Positions 28,579 through 38,539 of a stretch of DNA of 64,000 nucleotides are shown piece by piece; the first letter of the stretch is position 1; the number at the start of each line of letters is the position of its first letter. The stretch is from Bacteroides sp. M10 (GTDB lineage Bacteria; Bacteroidota; Bacteroidia; Bacteroidales; Bacteroidaceae). Made by a program: the position numbers and the translations under genes. The DNA lies in the NCBI RefSeq assembly GCF_014334015.1, contig NZ_CP060488.1:124001-188000 (forward strand), read 5' to 3'. A model generated the notes under the pieces. The model did not search any database. It was not told the DNA's origin and saw only the letters and a program-made list of their open reading frames with translations.

Positions 28579-29991
28579 TTATCGAGGTAGATTATTACTC
28601 CATCCCTCTGTTTGTATAACTCCAAAACCTGAATTGACTTCAAAAGAAGGTATTGGGTACACAAATTTTGCGATGTTGAAATTAGTGTACGATCCATCTG
28701 CTACACTAATAATTTTGCCTAATCTTCTTGCATCAAAGAAGCGATGTCCTTCTTGAACCAGTTCTAATTTTCTTTCTTTATCAATGGCATCAATAACCGT
28801 TTGATCCTCTGCTATTTCATTGTCATTCAAATCCGGATTTCTTTTGGCAGCTACTTCCAATAGTTTTTCTTTAGCTTTTCCATAATCAGGAGTTGCCTGT
28901 TTTGCATATGCTTCTGCCTGTATTAAATACATTTCAGGCAGTCTGAAAACCGGCAAGTTAGAAATCTGATTATTGGTGGTGATACCACGCATTTTTCCAC
29001 CAGTCCACGTACCGCCAAGAAGTGCCAGACGAATATCATTAGATGAATATTCTGCTATTGTTGCGCTGTTAATAGACAAACCGTATTTATTCCATAAAGT
29101 ATTCAGAGCATTAGCAGACAAATAATCATCTTCAGCTTTTGCTATAAAGAAAATGTCTTCTGTCGAAACAGTCAATGTCGTGTACATATTCTTATAGTCT
29201 TCTTTGGTTGATACAATTGTACCACCACTTAGGGTTATTGCCTCTTGAGCCGCTGTAATAGCCCCTTCGTAATTTTTCATATAGAGTTTTACGCGAGCTT
29301 CAAGTGCAGCAACTGCAGCCGTATTCATATACTGTTTACCTACATTTTCAACACCTTCTTTAGCATAATATTCTTTAGCCTTCGTTATATCATCAAGAAT
29401 CAGGCTATAATTTTGTTCTACACTGACTCTTGACACCTGTGAATAGGCAGGGATGGGTTCAGTAACGTTTACGATACCTAATGTCGTTTTATTGGCTTCC
29501 GAATACGGCAAACCAAACATATTAGTCAAATAGAAAGAGCAGAGGGCTTTAATTGCATAGGCTTGAGCGATACATCCTTCCACTTCTGCCAGATCCCCCT
29601 TTGTTACTTCTTTAAATGAAGCACCTTCTTTAATGATACGTGCACAACGGTCGATAGCCCAATATCCGTATGCCCATATTTCTTCTATGTATGAATTAGT
29701 ATCCAGTATCTGATAGCGGAAGATGTCATAGAAATGAGACGTTGCAACGGAATGTGAAGTGATATCCGTTGGCGCATCTCCAATTGCTAATACATCACGT
29801 CCCAGAAAACGATATGAACCTAATGTGTAATATACACCATTTAGAGCATTCTGAAAATCTTGGGTAGTAACCAAGGCTTCTTCTGTCGGAACAGAAGTTG
29901 ATGGCGTTTCTGTCAAGAAGTCATCGCATGCGGTGAATGAAATTGCCATCCAACCGGTTAATAAAGCAAATAATATTTTCTTCATTGTCAT
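28579..29991 (-). CDS. SusD/RagB lipoprotein of cassette B
   Basis: A 470-residue SusD-family lipoprotein. The signal peptide (MKKILFALLTGWMAISFTAC after an N-terminal MT) ends at a lipobox Cys followed by DDFLTETPSTSVPTEEA, a classic SusD N-terminus. Helical TPR-like parts (GCIAQAYAIKALCSFYLTNM) and the C-terminal motifs LPVFRLPEMYLIQAEAYAKQ, ERKLELVQEGHRFFDARRLG and YPIPSFEVN are present. It is intact, 19 bp after its susC. Like cassette A it depends on a susC without promoter or start in this orientation, so it is probably not expressed here. Confidence 0.95.
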   Translation of the reverse strand: MTMKKILFALLTGWMAISFTACDDFLTETPSTSVPTEEALVTTQDFQNALNGVYYTLGSYRFLGRDVLAIGDAPTDITSHSVATSHFYDIFRYQILDTNSYIEEIWAYGYWAIDRCARIIKEGASFKEVTKGDLAEVEGCIAQAYAIKALCSFYLTNMFGLPYSEANKTTLGIVNVTEPIPAYSQVSRVSVEQNYSLILDDITKAKEYYAKEGVENVGKQYMNTAAVAALEARVKLYMKNYEGAITAAQEAITLSGGTIVSTKEDYKNMYTTLTVSTEDIFFIAKAEDDYLSANALNTLWNKYGLSINSATIAEYSSNDIRLALLGGTWTGGKMRGITTNNQISNLPVFRLPEMYLIQAEAYAKQATPDYGKAKEKLLEVAAKRNPDLNDNEIAEDQTVIDAIDKERKLELVQEGHRFFDARRLGKIISVADGSYTNFNIAKFVYPIPSFEVNSGFGVIQTEGWSNNLPR

Positions 29992-30010
29992 AAATTTCTA
30001 AAGTTATTTT

Positions 30011-32845
30011 TTAGAAGCTAAGATTAAGACCGAACATGATATTTCTAGGTACAGGATATGCCCAAGACTGCATACCGGTAGATCTAGTTTGTGGATCAAA
30101 TCCTATAAAATCTTTAGCAGTGATAGTGAACAAATTGTCAGCAGAGATATAAACTCTTAAATTGTCAATAGCCACTTTATTCATAAGGTTCTTCGGAAGA
30201 GTATATCCTAAAACCATGGATTTCATTCTTAAATAAGAACCATTCATTAAGAAACGGCTGGAATTAGTTTCTGCTCCTGAGTTGTCTCCAGCTACAAATT
30301 GGGGTACGTCGGTTATATCTCCTGGCTTTTGCCAGCGGTTGTCATAAACATAGTTAGATACCGGGCCTAAGAAATAATGTCCAACCTGCATATCAAATGC
30401 AAATCCGGAGTTATATACTTTATTTCCCAAGGTGAAACTGGTATCAAAAGAGAAGTCAAAACCTTTGTATTTGAAATTCATTCCAAAGCCACCATAAAAT
30501 TTAGGATCGGCAGAACCTACAATTCGCTGACCAGCCTCATTTACATTTTTTGTTTTCTCATCCCCTTCTTGTCCTTTATACCACATTGCTTCTCCTGTTT
30601 CAGGATCCACTCCTGCATATTCCGGCATATAGAATGTATTATACGCTTCGCCAACTTTTCTGATAGTTAGAGTATTCTCAATTGGTTTTTCTGTGGCAAG
30701 TTTTATGATTTTATTTTTATTTGCCGTACCAGTGAAACGAACATCCCAACTGAAATCCTTATTTCTAAGTACGTTAGCGTTAATTAAAAATTCTATACCT
30801 TTGTTTTCCATCTCACCTACGTTTTTCAGGATAGACCCGAATCCAGTTGTGTAAGAAAGTGGTACATCAAATATCATATCTTTTGTCCGTTGGTTATAAT
30901 AGTCTACTTCGAGTGTCAGTCTTTCGAAGAAAACAGCATGGATACCAATATCGGCTTTTGCAACAGTTTCCCATTTTAGATCCGGATTGGCTATTTGGTA
31001 AGGAATAGCTCCAGGTTTACCATTATAAGAATATCCATAATTATACAATCCCATTGCTGCATAATAACCAATATCCTGATTACCTACAGTTCCATAACTA
31101 CCTCTGATAGTCAAATCTGTCAACCAACTTTTGGTATTTTCCATAAAGCTTTCGTTAGAGATACGGTATTTTGCTCCTATAGACCAGAAAGGAGCCCATT
31201 TGTTGTTTACACCAAATCTTGACGAGCCGTCATAACGGAAACTGCCTGACAGATAATATTTATCATTCAAGTTATATTCTGCATTCATAAAGAATGAAGA
31301 AAGAGTGCTTGCTTTGGTTGAAGATCCCGCCCCTGTTGGCTTGGAAGCATTGTCCAATTCAAAAACAGCATCACTAGGATATCCACTGGCAGCTGCATAA
31401 ATTGTTCTATAAGATATTTTCTGTGCTTCTTGTCCCAACAATACATTCAAATGATGCATGTCTTTGAAAGTGCGGTTGAAGTTTACGGTATTGGTAATGG
31501 TCAAGGTTGTTGCCCTTTCCTGGTTTCTTTGACCAAGCATACCGCTACCGGAATATTGAGGATTATAAATTGAACTGTAAAAGAACTCGTCTAAGTCAAT
31601 CAAACTCAATCCTGCATTTGTCTTCCATGTTAAGCCATCAATAATATTATAAGTAAAATATGGATTCACAACCAATGTAATCTGCTTTTGATTGCGTTTA
31701 TCACCTTTTTCTTTATCGTTAATAGCTACAGGATTATAATTAACATTTGTATTATATGTTCCGTCTTCATTGCGCACCTGTTCAAACGGACGGATGTCAT
31801 ATACTGCTACAATAGGATTAGTATATTGGCTTTCAGTCATAGTGTTGTTAATATCGGAGAGTGCTCCATTCACAGAAAGTCCATATCCTATCCGCCCGCT
31901 TTTTCCATCTAAACTGATACGTCCACTATAGCGTTTCATTCCAGTTCCGATGACGATACCTGTATTCTGAAAATATCCTCCACTAATATAATAGCGCAAA
32001 TTTTCATTCCCACCTTGAGCACTGATATCATATTCTTGTGAAAAACCATTTTGCAGAATCTCCTTCAGCCAATCCACACTCTTGATATTTTGCGTCAAGT
32101 CCACATTATACCAATCCATAACATATGCATTCAGCCATTCAGCAGAAGTCATGCCATCCTCACCGTCATATCCTGCATTTGTTAGTCCTTCGGTCCAGAT
32201 CTCTTTGTATTTATCCAGATTTGTCGTACGATAATTATGATCTATCTTACCTACAAAACTAGTTCCGACTTTTGCATTCACATTAAAACGCGCTTTTCCC
32301 AGACTACCTTTTTTAGTAGTAACTACAATTACTCCATTCGCTGCACGAGCTCCATAAATAGCTGTAGCTGTAGCATCTTTCAAAACTGTGATGGACTCAA
32401 TGTCGTTAGGATTGATATTAGCCATCGGACTTGCCGCCATATCCCCTGTTCCGGCTTTGTTATAAGCCCCCATTTTGTCTGTGTAAATGGCAATACCATC
32501 AATTACGTATAAAGGTTCAGTTCCGGAGTTCATTGAACCAACCCCACGAATAGTAGTAGAAGCATATGCACCAGGTTGTCCAGTCAAGCTATTTACTTGT
32601 AAACCAGCAACTGATCCTTCCAAAGACTTCATAAAGTTTGCATCTGTTTTTTTCATCAAGTCCTTGTTATCCACCGTTTGAGCAGATCCCGTAAATGCCG
32701 CTTTTTTAGTTACCCCATATCCGGTTACCACAACCTCATCTATTAGCTGTGCATCAGATTTGAGAATCACTCGCAAATTGGGCTTTATCGCCACTTCCTG
32801 CGTCTGCATACCGATGTACGAAATCTGCAAAGTCTTTGCAGAACT
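30011..32845 (-). CDS. SusC-like receptor, silent cassette B (no start codon, promoter or signal peptide)
   Basis: About 944 codons of a SusC protein lacking the leader. The frame enters at SSAKTLQISYIGMQTQEVAIKP, then LIDEVVVTGYGVTKKAAF (TonB box region), plug motifs (TTIRGVGSMNSGTEPLYVIDG, VLKDATATAIYGARAANG) and a complete barrel ending MFGLNLSF. The Leu codon TTG at 32830 is not a true start. Similarity to the complete susC begins exactly at the shared 29 bp site (32817-32845), after which the protein diverges strongly from cassettes A and P, so the three receptors should differ in ligand or antigen. It pairs with the susD at 28579. Intact apart from the missing 5' end. Confidence 0.9.
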   Translation of the reverse strand, partial: SSAKTLQISYIGMQTQEVAIKPNLRVILKSDAQLIDEVVVTGYGVTKKAAFTGSAQTVDNKDLMKKTDANFMKSLEGSVAGLQVNSLTGQPGAYASTTIRGVGSMNSGTEPLYVIDGIAIYTDKMGAYNKAGTGDMAASPMANINPNDIESITVLKDATATAIYGARAANGVIVVTTKKGSLGKARFNVNAKVGTSFVGKIDHNYRTTNLDKYKEIWTEGLTNAGYDGEDGMTSAEWLNAYVMDWYNVDLTQNIKSVDWLKEILQNGFSQEYDISAQGGNENLRYYISGGYFQNTGIVIGTGMKRYSGRISLDGKSGRIGYGLSVNGALSDINNTMTESQYTNPIVAVYDIRPFEQVRNEDGTYNTNVNYNPVAINDKEKGDKRNQKQITLVVNPYFTYNIIDGLTWKTNAGLSLIDLDEFFYSSIYNPQYSGSGMLGQRNQERATTLTITNTVNFNRTFKDMHHLNVLLGQEAQKISYRTIYAAASGYPSDAVFELDNASKPTGAGSSTKASTLSSFFMNAEYNLNDKYYLSGSFRYDGSSRFGVNNKWAPFWSIGAKYRISNESFMENTKSWLTDLTIRGSYGTVGNQDIGYYAAMGLYNYGYSYNGKPGAIPYQIANPDLKWETVAKADIGIHAVFFERLTLEVDYYNQRTKDMIFDVPLSYTTGFGSILKNVGEMENKGIEFLINANVLRNKDFSWDVRFTGTANKNKIIKLATEKPIENTLTIRKVGEAYNTFYMPEYAGVDPETGEAMWYKGQEGDEKTKNVNEAGQRIVGSADPKFYGGFGMNFKYKGFDFSFDTSFTLGNKVYNSGFAFDMQVGHYFLGPVSNYVYDNRWQKPGDITDVPQFVAGDNSGAETNSSRFLMNGSYLRMKSMVLGYTLPKNLMNKVAIDNLRVYISADNLFTITAKDFIGFDPQTRSTGMQSWAYPVPRNIMFGLNLSF
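32817..32845 (-). repeat. Recombination site B of the susC shufflon
   Basis: 29 bp identical to 28095-28123 (same strand) and to 35536-35564 (opposite strand), including the palindrome TCTGCAAAGACTTTGCAGA. Sites A and B also share TATTT just upstream, which site P lacks, consistent with a common cassette-side flank. Confidence 0.85.
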
Positions 32846-33695
32846 AAATACAACTATAATATGCTGATTACTAATAAAATATACGATGTTTACTTTCCTT
32901 CGGCAATAAATCTTTTGTTGTGGTTATTATGCAGATTATCAATATATTAAACACCTATCAAACATATTAATTTGCTGATTTATGATACCAGATTTCTATC
33001 AAAAATAAGACATAACCGTCTATTAATTAATCATTTAAGTTCTTATCTTATATGATATAAGCTAAAACTTATTTCCATCTTAACTGTTGAAGATGGTTTT
33101 CTTGTTCTAAATTATATCCAATAATTATTGATTATAATAATATATTCATTAGCAAACGATAATCTACGAAAAAGAAAAACTCCAGATGAAAAAATGCATA
33201 TTTTATTACTGCATGTTTTAAAATATGCAGGGTGGATTCAAATCTTCTCCAAAATCGCAGAGAATATGATTGATGAATATTCATATTGAATAGTTATGTG
33301 CTTTTTCTGTATCAAAGAGATTGTGTAATTACATCTAATTATGTAAAAAGAAGTATTTATCATTTGTTTGATGCTAAAATGAAAGAACCCAAAATGCCGG
33401 ATTTTAATAGCTACAAGAGGCTGTCAGGTTTATAAATTAGCTTTTAATCCTTTCCTTTTAAAGAAAACAAAGGCTTCTCTACGACCAATAACTCGTTCCT
33501 TTTAAAGGAACGAGTTATTCCTTTAAATGGGACGAGTGATGATATTCGTAATAATGGTGTATATTTAGATTATGTATATGCGTTTTCGGAACTTATATTG
33601 CATATTTTTTCATTTAATTATACACACTTTCTTCTATTAGAGAAAATTATACCTTCCATTTCTATAACCAAATCTTAAAAACAGAACACTTTCGT
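32846..33695. other. Gene-free region between site B and the recombinase gene
   Basis: 850 bp of AT-rich DNA with no credible ORF. The main structure is the palindrome cluster at 33487-33519 and related CCTTT(T)AAA words near 33451-33465 and 33521-33530. I saw no promoter clearly reading into cassette B. Confidence 0.5.
33487..33519. repeat. 33 bp palindrome downstream of the recombinase gene
   Basis: Perfect 16 bp arms (AATAACTCGTTCCTTT and its reverse complement) flank a single T. A related half-unit, TTCCTTTAAATGGGACGAG, follows at about 33518-33536, and another, TTTCCTTTTAAAGAAA, lies at about 33451-33466. No T-run follows on either strand, so a simple terminator is less likely than a protein-binding site or RNA structure. 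Confidence 0.6.
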
Positions 33696-34886
33696 TTAGT
33701 TTTTGTGCTTATTATTATTTTTTGATGAGGCAGTTTTCTCAAGATCACGCACCACTGTAATATCCATTATATTCGCATATACCTGCGTGGTCTTTACACT
33801 TTTATGTCCTAACAGTTTTTGCACAGTAGTTATATTGGCACCATTATATAATAATAAGGTAGCATTTGTATGACGGGCGGTGTGAAACGATACACGTTTA
33901 TCAATTTTAGCCAAGCCTGCCAATATGTTTAATTCCTTATTAATATTAGAATTGTCTTTCAACTTGAAAAAACTATTGAGGTCATCTTTATAGCGTTGCA
34001 ATATCTGGATTCCTTTACCCTCAAATAATAAATATAAAGGAAGGCGTACCTCCATACCTGTTTTGACAGATTTGTATATTATCCAAGTCTCCTGATGGAA
34101 CTCAACAATATTTGCAGAGGTCAGATTAGTGAAATCAGAATATCGTAATCCTGCATAACAACAAAATAAAAAAGCATCTTTTGTTTTTTGTAGTCTCGTA
34201 TATCTTCCAGTCAGCTGCAAATTCTCAAATTTGTGTAACTCTTCCGGAGCTAAGTGTGTATGGCTTCCTTCTATACTTTTAATTTTATATTTTCTAAAGG
34301 CATACTTCTGTATATCCATATACTCCTTATTTATTGCAACATTAATATATCTTTTCAGATGCTTCATGTGCTTAGCAATAGTATTAAGGTGATAACCTTT
34401 AGATTGCAGGTAATTATCAAATGAAGACACAAACTCAAATGTCAAATCAGTAAATAATACCTCTTTCTTGAATTCCTGAAGTAATTCAAGCGTGGAAAGG
34501 TGATTCTGACGGGTGCTTTCTTTCAAAGAAGAATTGGCTATCTCCTCTTTAAAGAAAGTCAAAAACGACCTTCCGTTGCTTAGAGGTTTATCAATAGAAT
34601 TTTTTAATAAATCTAACGATATGGACTTTCCCTGTTGCCATAGTCCAAGTTCTGTTTGCTCAATAGCTGCTATATTTTCATATAACATACGATTCAAAAC
34701 ATTCGCATTAGGATGATTCTTCACCATTTTTCGTTTGGCATCCCACTGTTCCGGTTTGAGATATATTTTGGTGGAGAAATACATTTTTTTCCTGTTCAGG
34801 TAGGCTTCTACCTGTACTAATGCCATTCCTCTTTTATTCAATCTCTTCTTTCTGTTAAACACAAGGTTGTAACTGATCTTTTCCAT
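33696..34886 (-). CDS. Tyrosine site-specific recombinase, likely the shufflon invertase
   Basis: A 396-residue phage-integrase-family recombinase of the Bacteroides type. It has an N-terminal arm-type domain (KRGMALVQVEAYLNRKKMYF), a SAM-like core-binding domain (about 105-205) and a catalytic domain with Arg248 (AGLRYSDF), His335 and Arg338 (FHTARHTNA), His361 (LGHKSVKTTQ) and the nucleophile Tyr370 (QVYANIM). All catalytic residues are present. It lies between site B (32845) and site P (35536), inside the segment it would invert, divergent from the complete susC. No element-transfer genes are nearby, which argues for a dedicated invertase and not an integrative element integrase. Its link to the sites is inferred from position. 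Confidence 0.9.
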   Translation of the reverse strand: MEKISYNLVFNRKKRLNKRGMALVQVEAYLNRKKMYFSTKIYLKPEQWDAKRKMVKNHPNANVLNRMLYENIAAIEQTELGLWQQGKSISLDLLKNSIDKPLSNGRSFLTFFKEEIANSSLKESTRQNHLSTLELLQEFKKEVLFTDLTFEFVSSFDNYLQSKGYHLNTIAKHMKHLKRYINVAINKEYMDIQKYAFRKYKIKSIEGSHTHLAPEELHKFENLQLTGRYTRLQKTKDAFLFCCYAGLRYSDFTNLTSANIVEFHQETWIIYKSVKTGMEVRLPLYLLFEGKGIQILQRYKDDLNSFFKLKDNSNINKELNILAGLAKIDKRVSFHTARHTNATLLLYNGANITTVQKLLGHKSVKTTQVYANIMDITVVRDLEKTASSKNNNKHKN

Positions 34887-35334
34887 ACTTTCATTTTTAA
34901 TTAATAATAGAACAAATTAGACGTAATTCTGTGCTATATCAGAGGCGAATAAGCATTAATATCTCTAAAAAATAAATCTTCAAATAACTGTGTATTCACA
35001 AAACTTTAAATTAAATGCCACTTTTTTATTCGCTTTTTTACGAAAAAAGCAAAAAGAATGGCTTTTAAAGGTGTTTTATGACTAAAAACGAGTAAAAGAA
35101 ATATTAAAAGATGCATTTTGCTCATACAAAGTGTCAATAGCTATTTTAACAATCAACGCTTTTGGTTGAGAAAAATATGCTTATCGGCATAAATACAGCT
35201 TATAAAATAACAAAATGTTATATTTGCAACCTTTTTTTATTAATATAATTGCTAGTTTCAGTTTTATTAATATATTTGCAAATTGTTAGAGTAAAGATAC
35301 AAATAATGTAAAGTTAAACTTTAAGAGAGAATTT
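34887..35334. other. Divergent promoter region of the recombinase and expressed susC
   Basis: 448 bp without genes. It contains a hairpin GCTTTTTT-ACG-AAAAAAGC (35032-35050) and the susC promoter at 35249-35278. A second TATATTTG (35219-35226) lacks a -33 partner. The whole region lies inside the predicted invertible segment, so promoter and recombinase move together. Confidence 0.55.
35249..35278 (+). promoter_or_regulatory. Bacteroides-type promoter driving the expressed susC
   Basis: -7 element TATATTTG (35271-35278) and -33 TTG (35249-35251), spaced 19 bp, lie 56 bp before the ATG at 35335. No similar promoter stands before cassettes A or B. Confidence 0.65.
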
Positions 35335-38300
35335 ATGAAAAGAAAATTAATGCTGTTATTGGCATGCCTTTTTGTGGGCATAGGCCTAGTAACTGCCCAG
35401 ACTCAAAAGGTCACAGGCGTTGTGATTTCTGAAGAAGACGGGCAGCCAGTTGTTGGCGCTTCTGTGTTGGTAAAAGGTACCACTCTGGGTACAATCACAG
35501 ATGTAGATGGTAATTTTAATTTGTCGAATGTACCAAGTTCTGCAAAGACTTTGCAGATTTCGTATATCGGAATGCAAACACAAGAAGTAGTTATTAAGCC
35601 AAATTTGAAAGTTGTATTAAAGGCTGACGCCCAAAAGCTGGACGAAGTAGTAGTTACCGCTATGGGTATTTCACGTGAAAAGAAAGCATTGGGATATGCC
35701 GTACAAGACGTCAAATCGGATGCGTTGACACGTGCTGCTAATACAGATTTAGCGGGAGCCTTACAAGGAAAAGTATCAGGTATTGACATCACCCCATCAT
35801 CAGGTATGCCGGGTGCTTCTTCAAAGATTACGATTCGCGGTTCTCGTTCTTTCACCGGAGACAATACTCCATTGTATGTAATTGATGGTATGCCTATCGC
35901 TTCTACCGCAGACGTGAGTACCTCTCTTACCGATGGAGCGTATGGAACGGACTATGCTAACCGTGCTGTCGACATTGACCCTAATGATATAGAAAGTATC
36001 AATATATTAAAGGGACAAGCCGCTTCTGCTTTGTATGGTATGAGAGCTTCCAATGGTGTTATCGTTATCACCACCAAAAGTGGTAAAGGAGCAGATAAAG
36101 GAAAACCGACTATTACTTTCAGTACTAACCTTTCCTTTGATAAGATTTCAACTCTTCCGGAACTGCAACAAGAATACGCACAAGGTTCAGGCGGTACTTT
36201 CGATCCGTCATCTCCTTTCGCATGGGGTCCTAAGATTTCCGAATTGGCTAACGATCCTACCTACGGAGGAAATACAGACAACAGTTACACTAGCCAATAT
36301 GGCAAACAGTCCGGAAAATACTATGTTCCTCAACTTGCAGCTGCCGGCATGAATCCGTGGGCTACTCCACAGGCATATAACAACATGAAGGACTTTTTTG
36401 AAACAGGTGTATCTTGGAGCAATAACGTCAATGTAGCCCAGAGATTCGACAAAGGTAACTACTCCTTTTCTTTGGGTAACACCACGAGTAATGGTATCGT
36501 TCCATCAACTGGTATGGATAGATATAACGTGAAAATGTCCGCCGAAGCACAACTCCATCCTAACTGGACTACCGGATTTAATGGAAACTTTGTGACTTCA
36601 AAAATCTCCAAACAGTCTACAGCCAACACCAGTGTGGTTGCTACGATCTATAATGCACCCGTCAGCTATAATATGGCCGGCATTCCTTCTCACATAGAAG
36701 GCGACCCTTACACACAAAATACATATCGTGACAGCTGGATCGACGATGCATATTGGGCAGTTGACAATAACCAGTTCTCTGAACGTTCACAACGTTTCTT
36801 CGGAAATGCTTTCGTGAAATACACCACTAAATTTGGAACGGACAACCACAAACTGGATATTAAATACCAGATCGGTGATGACGCTTACACTACCAATTAT
36901 TCAGAAATCTACGGATATGGAAGTACCTGGGCACCTACAGGTGAAGATTCAGAATACCATTACACTGTTAATGAGTTAAACTCACTGTTAACCGCTGCTT
37001 ACACATGGAATATCAACGAAGAATGGACCCTGGACGCGTTGATTGGTAATGAGTTTGTGGATAAAAAGACAAAATATGAATACGCATATAGCATGAACTT
37101 CAATTTCCCGGGATGGAATCATCTGAATAATGCTTCTGTATTCTCTAACGAAAGCCAATACAACAAGAAGCGGACGGTAGGTAATTTCGCCAACTTGTCA
37201 GTAGCATGGAAAAACATGCTCTATCTAAGCGGAAGTATACGTAACGATATTGTTTCAAGCATGCCACGTGACAACCGTTCTTTCACTTATCCTTCAGTGT
37301 CATTAGGATTCATCTTCACCGAACTGGCTCCCCTGAAGAATAACATATTGACTTTCGGTAAGATACGTGCTTCTTATGCAGAAGTTGGTATGGCCGGTGA
37401 TTATACTCAAAGTTATTATTATACTCCGTCTTATGGTGGCGGCTTCTATATGGGAAATCCTATTGTTTATCCAATTAATGGAGCAATGGCTTACATTCCA
37501 TATTATAAGGTATATGACCCTAACTTAAAACCACAAAATACAAAATCATACGAACTGGGAGCAGATCTTACTTTCTTAAACGGACTGGTAACCTTGAATT
37601 ATACCTATTCACGTCAGAATGTAAAAGATCAGATATTCGAAGTTCCTTTGGCAGGTTCAACCGGAGCCTCCAGTATGATAATGAATGGAGGTAAAATCCA
37701 CACAAATACTCACGAGTTGACATTGGGCGTATCTCCGGTAGATACCAAAAACTTCAAACTCGACTTCGCTTTCAACTTCTCCAAAATCGACAATTACGTA
37801 GACGAATTGGCTCCAGGAGTAGAAAGTATTATGTTAGGAGGATTTGTAACTCCGCAGGTACGTGCCGGAATTGGTGACAAGTTCCCTGTGATCTATGGAA
37901 AAAGCTATATGCGTAATGACGAAGGCAAGATTGTAGTAGACAAAAACGGACTTCCCATGCAGGGAGAAGATGCGGTTATCGGAACTGTATCTCCTGACTT
38001 CCGTTTAGGTTTCAATACAAATATCGAATTGTACAAGTTCCGTATTTCTGCAGTATTCGACTGGAAACAGGGAGGACAAATGTATAGTGGTACTGCAGGT
38101 GAAATGAACTATTACGGTGTGAGCAAATTATCTGGTGATATGCGTAATACCGAATTCATTGTGGAAAACTCCGTTAAAGAAACAGGAAAAGATGCAGACG
38201 GTAACTCAATTTATGCGCCCAATGATATAAAGGTAACAGACGCTCAAGCATATTTCACAAGAAGAAGATCCATTGACGAATCCTACATTTATGATAATTC

Positions 38301-38523
38301 TTATATCAAACTGCGTGAATTATCAGTAAGCTATCCGGTATTCTCAAAGAAATGGCTGAATGTGAATGTGAATGTTTTTGCCCGCAACATTTTGGTTTGG
38401 TCTGAAATGAAAGGCTTCGATCCGGAAGCTTCACAGGGTAATGACAACATGGGAGGTGCATTCGAACGTTTCTCTCTTCCGGGAACAGCCAGCTATGGTT
38501 TTGGATTTAATGTAAAATTCTAA
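35335..38523 (+). CDS. SusC-like TonB-dependent receptor, expressed copy P of the shufflon
   Basis: A complete 1062-residue SusC. The signal peptide MKRKLMLLLACLFVGIGLVTAQ is followed by a CarboxypepD_reg-like domain (TGVVISEEDGQPVVGASVLV, residues about 25-100), TonB box region LDEVVVTAMGISREK, plug (ITIRGSRSFTGDNTPLYVIDG, INILKGQAASALYGMRASNG) and barrel ending YGFGFNVKF. Codons 1-67 (signal peptide and first half of the regulatory-like domain) are the constant leader. From codon 68 (35536) it shares the recombination site with cassettes A and B in the same codon phase, so inversion would give in-frame fusions with the TonB box, plug and barrel all exchanged. The partner susD starts 16 bp downstream. 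Substrate unknown. Confidence 0.95.
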   Translation: MKRKLMLLLACLFVGIGLVTAQTQKVTGVVISEEDGQPVVGASVLVKGTTLGTITDVDGNFNLSNVPSSAKTLQISYIGMQTQEVVIKPNLKVVLKADAQKLDEVVVTAMGISREKKALGYAVQDVKSDALTRAANTDLAGALQGKVSGIDITPSSGMPGASSKITIRGSRSFTGDNTPLYVIDGMPIASTADVSTSLTDGAYGTDYANRAVDIDPNDIESINILKGQAASALYGMRASNGVIVITTKSGKGADKGKPTITFSTNLSFDKISTLPELQQEYAQGSGGTFDPSSPFAWGPKISELANDPTYGGNTDNSYTSQYGKQSGKYYVPQLAAAGMNPWATPQAYNNMKDFFETGVSWSNNVNVAQRFDKGNYSFSLGNTTSNGIVPSTGMDRYNVKMSAEAQLHPNWTTGFNGNFVTSKISKQSTANTSVVATIYNAPVSYNMAGIPSHIEGDPYTQNTYRDSWIDDAYWAVDNNQFSERSQRFFGNAFVKYTTKFGTDNHKLDIKYQIGDDAYTTNYSEIYGYGSTWAPTGEDSEYHYTVNELNSLLTAAYTWNINEEWTLDALIGNEFVDKKTKYEYAYSMNFNFPGWNHLNNASVFSNESQYNKKRTVGNFANLSVAWKNMLYLSGSIRNDIVSSMPRDNRSFTYPSVSLGFIFTELAPLKNNILTFGKIRASYAEVGMAGDYTQSYYYTPSYGGGFYMGNPIVYPINGAMAYIPYYKVYDPNLKPQNTKSYELGADLTFLNGLVTLNYTYSRQNVKDQIFEVPLAGSTGASSMIMNGGKIHTNTHELTLGVSPVDTKNFKLDFAFNFSKIDNYVDELAPGVESIMLGGFVTPQVRAGIGDKFPVIYGKSYMRNDEGKIVVDKNGLPMQGEDAVIGTVSPDFRLGFNTNIELYKFRISAVFDWKQGGQMYSGTAGEMNYYGVSKLSGDMRNTEFIVENSVKETGKDADGNSIYAPNDIKVTDAQAYFTRRRSIDESYIYDNSYIKLRELSVSYPVFSKKWLNVNVNVFARNILVWSEMKGFDPEASQGNDNMGGAFERFSLPGTASYGFGFNVKF
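35536..35588 (+). repeat. Recombination site P of the susC shufflon
   Basis: Inside the complete susC (codons 68-85). 53 bp identical to site A and, over 29 bp, to site B, both in opposite orientation. The palindrome TCTGCAAAGACTTTGCAGA (35539-35557) is the probable recombinase recognition core. Inversions of 2.7 kb (with B) or 7.4 kb (with A) would relocate the promoter, leader and recombinase gene. Confidence 0.85.
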
Positions 38524-38539
38524 TTAGCTAAAAAGAAAG

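Noticed and set aside
30011..32830. A complete susC starting at 32830
   Set aside because: Same situation as cassette A: the apparent start is an internal Leu TTG, and the leader is missing.
33696..34886. The tyrosine recombinase as integrase of a conjugative element
   Set aside because: No transfer genes, tRNA target or att repeats flank it, whereas inverted susC sites do. The island at 46-56 kb is 11 kb away and uses a different site.
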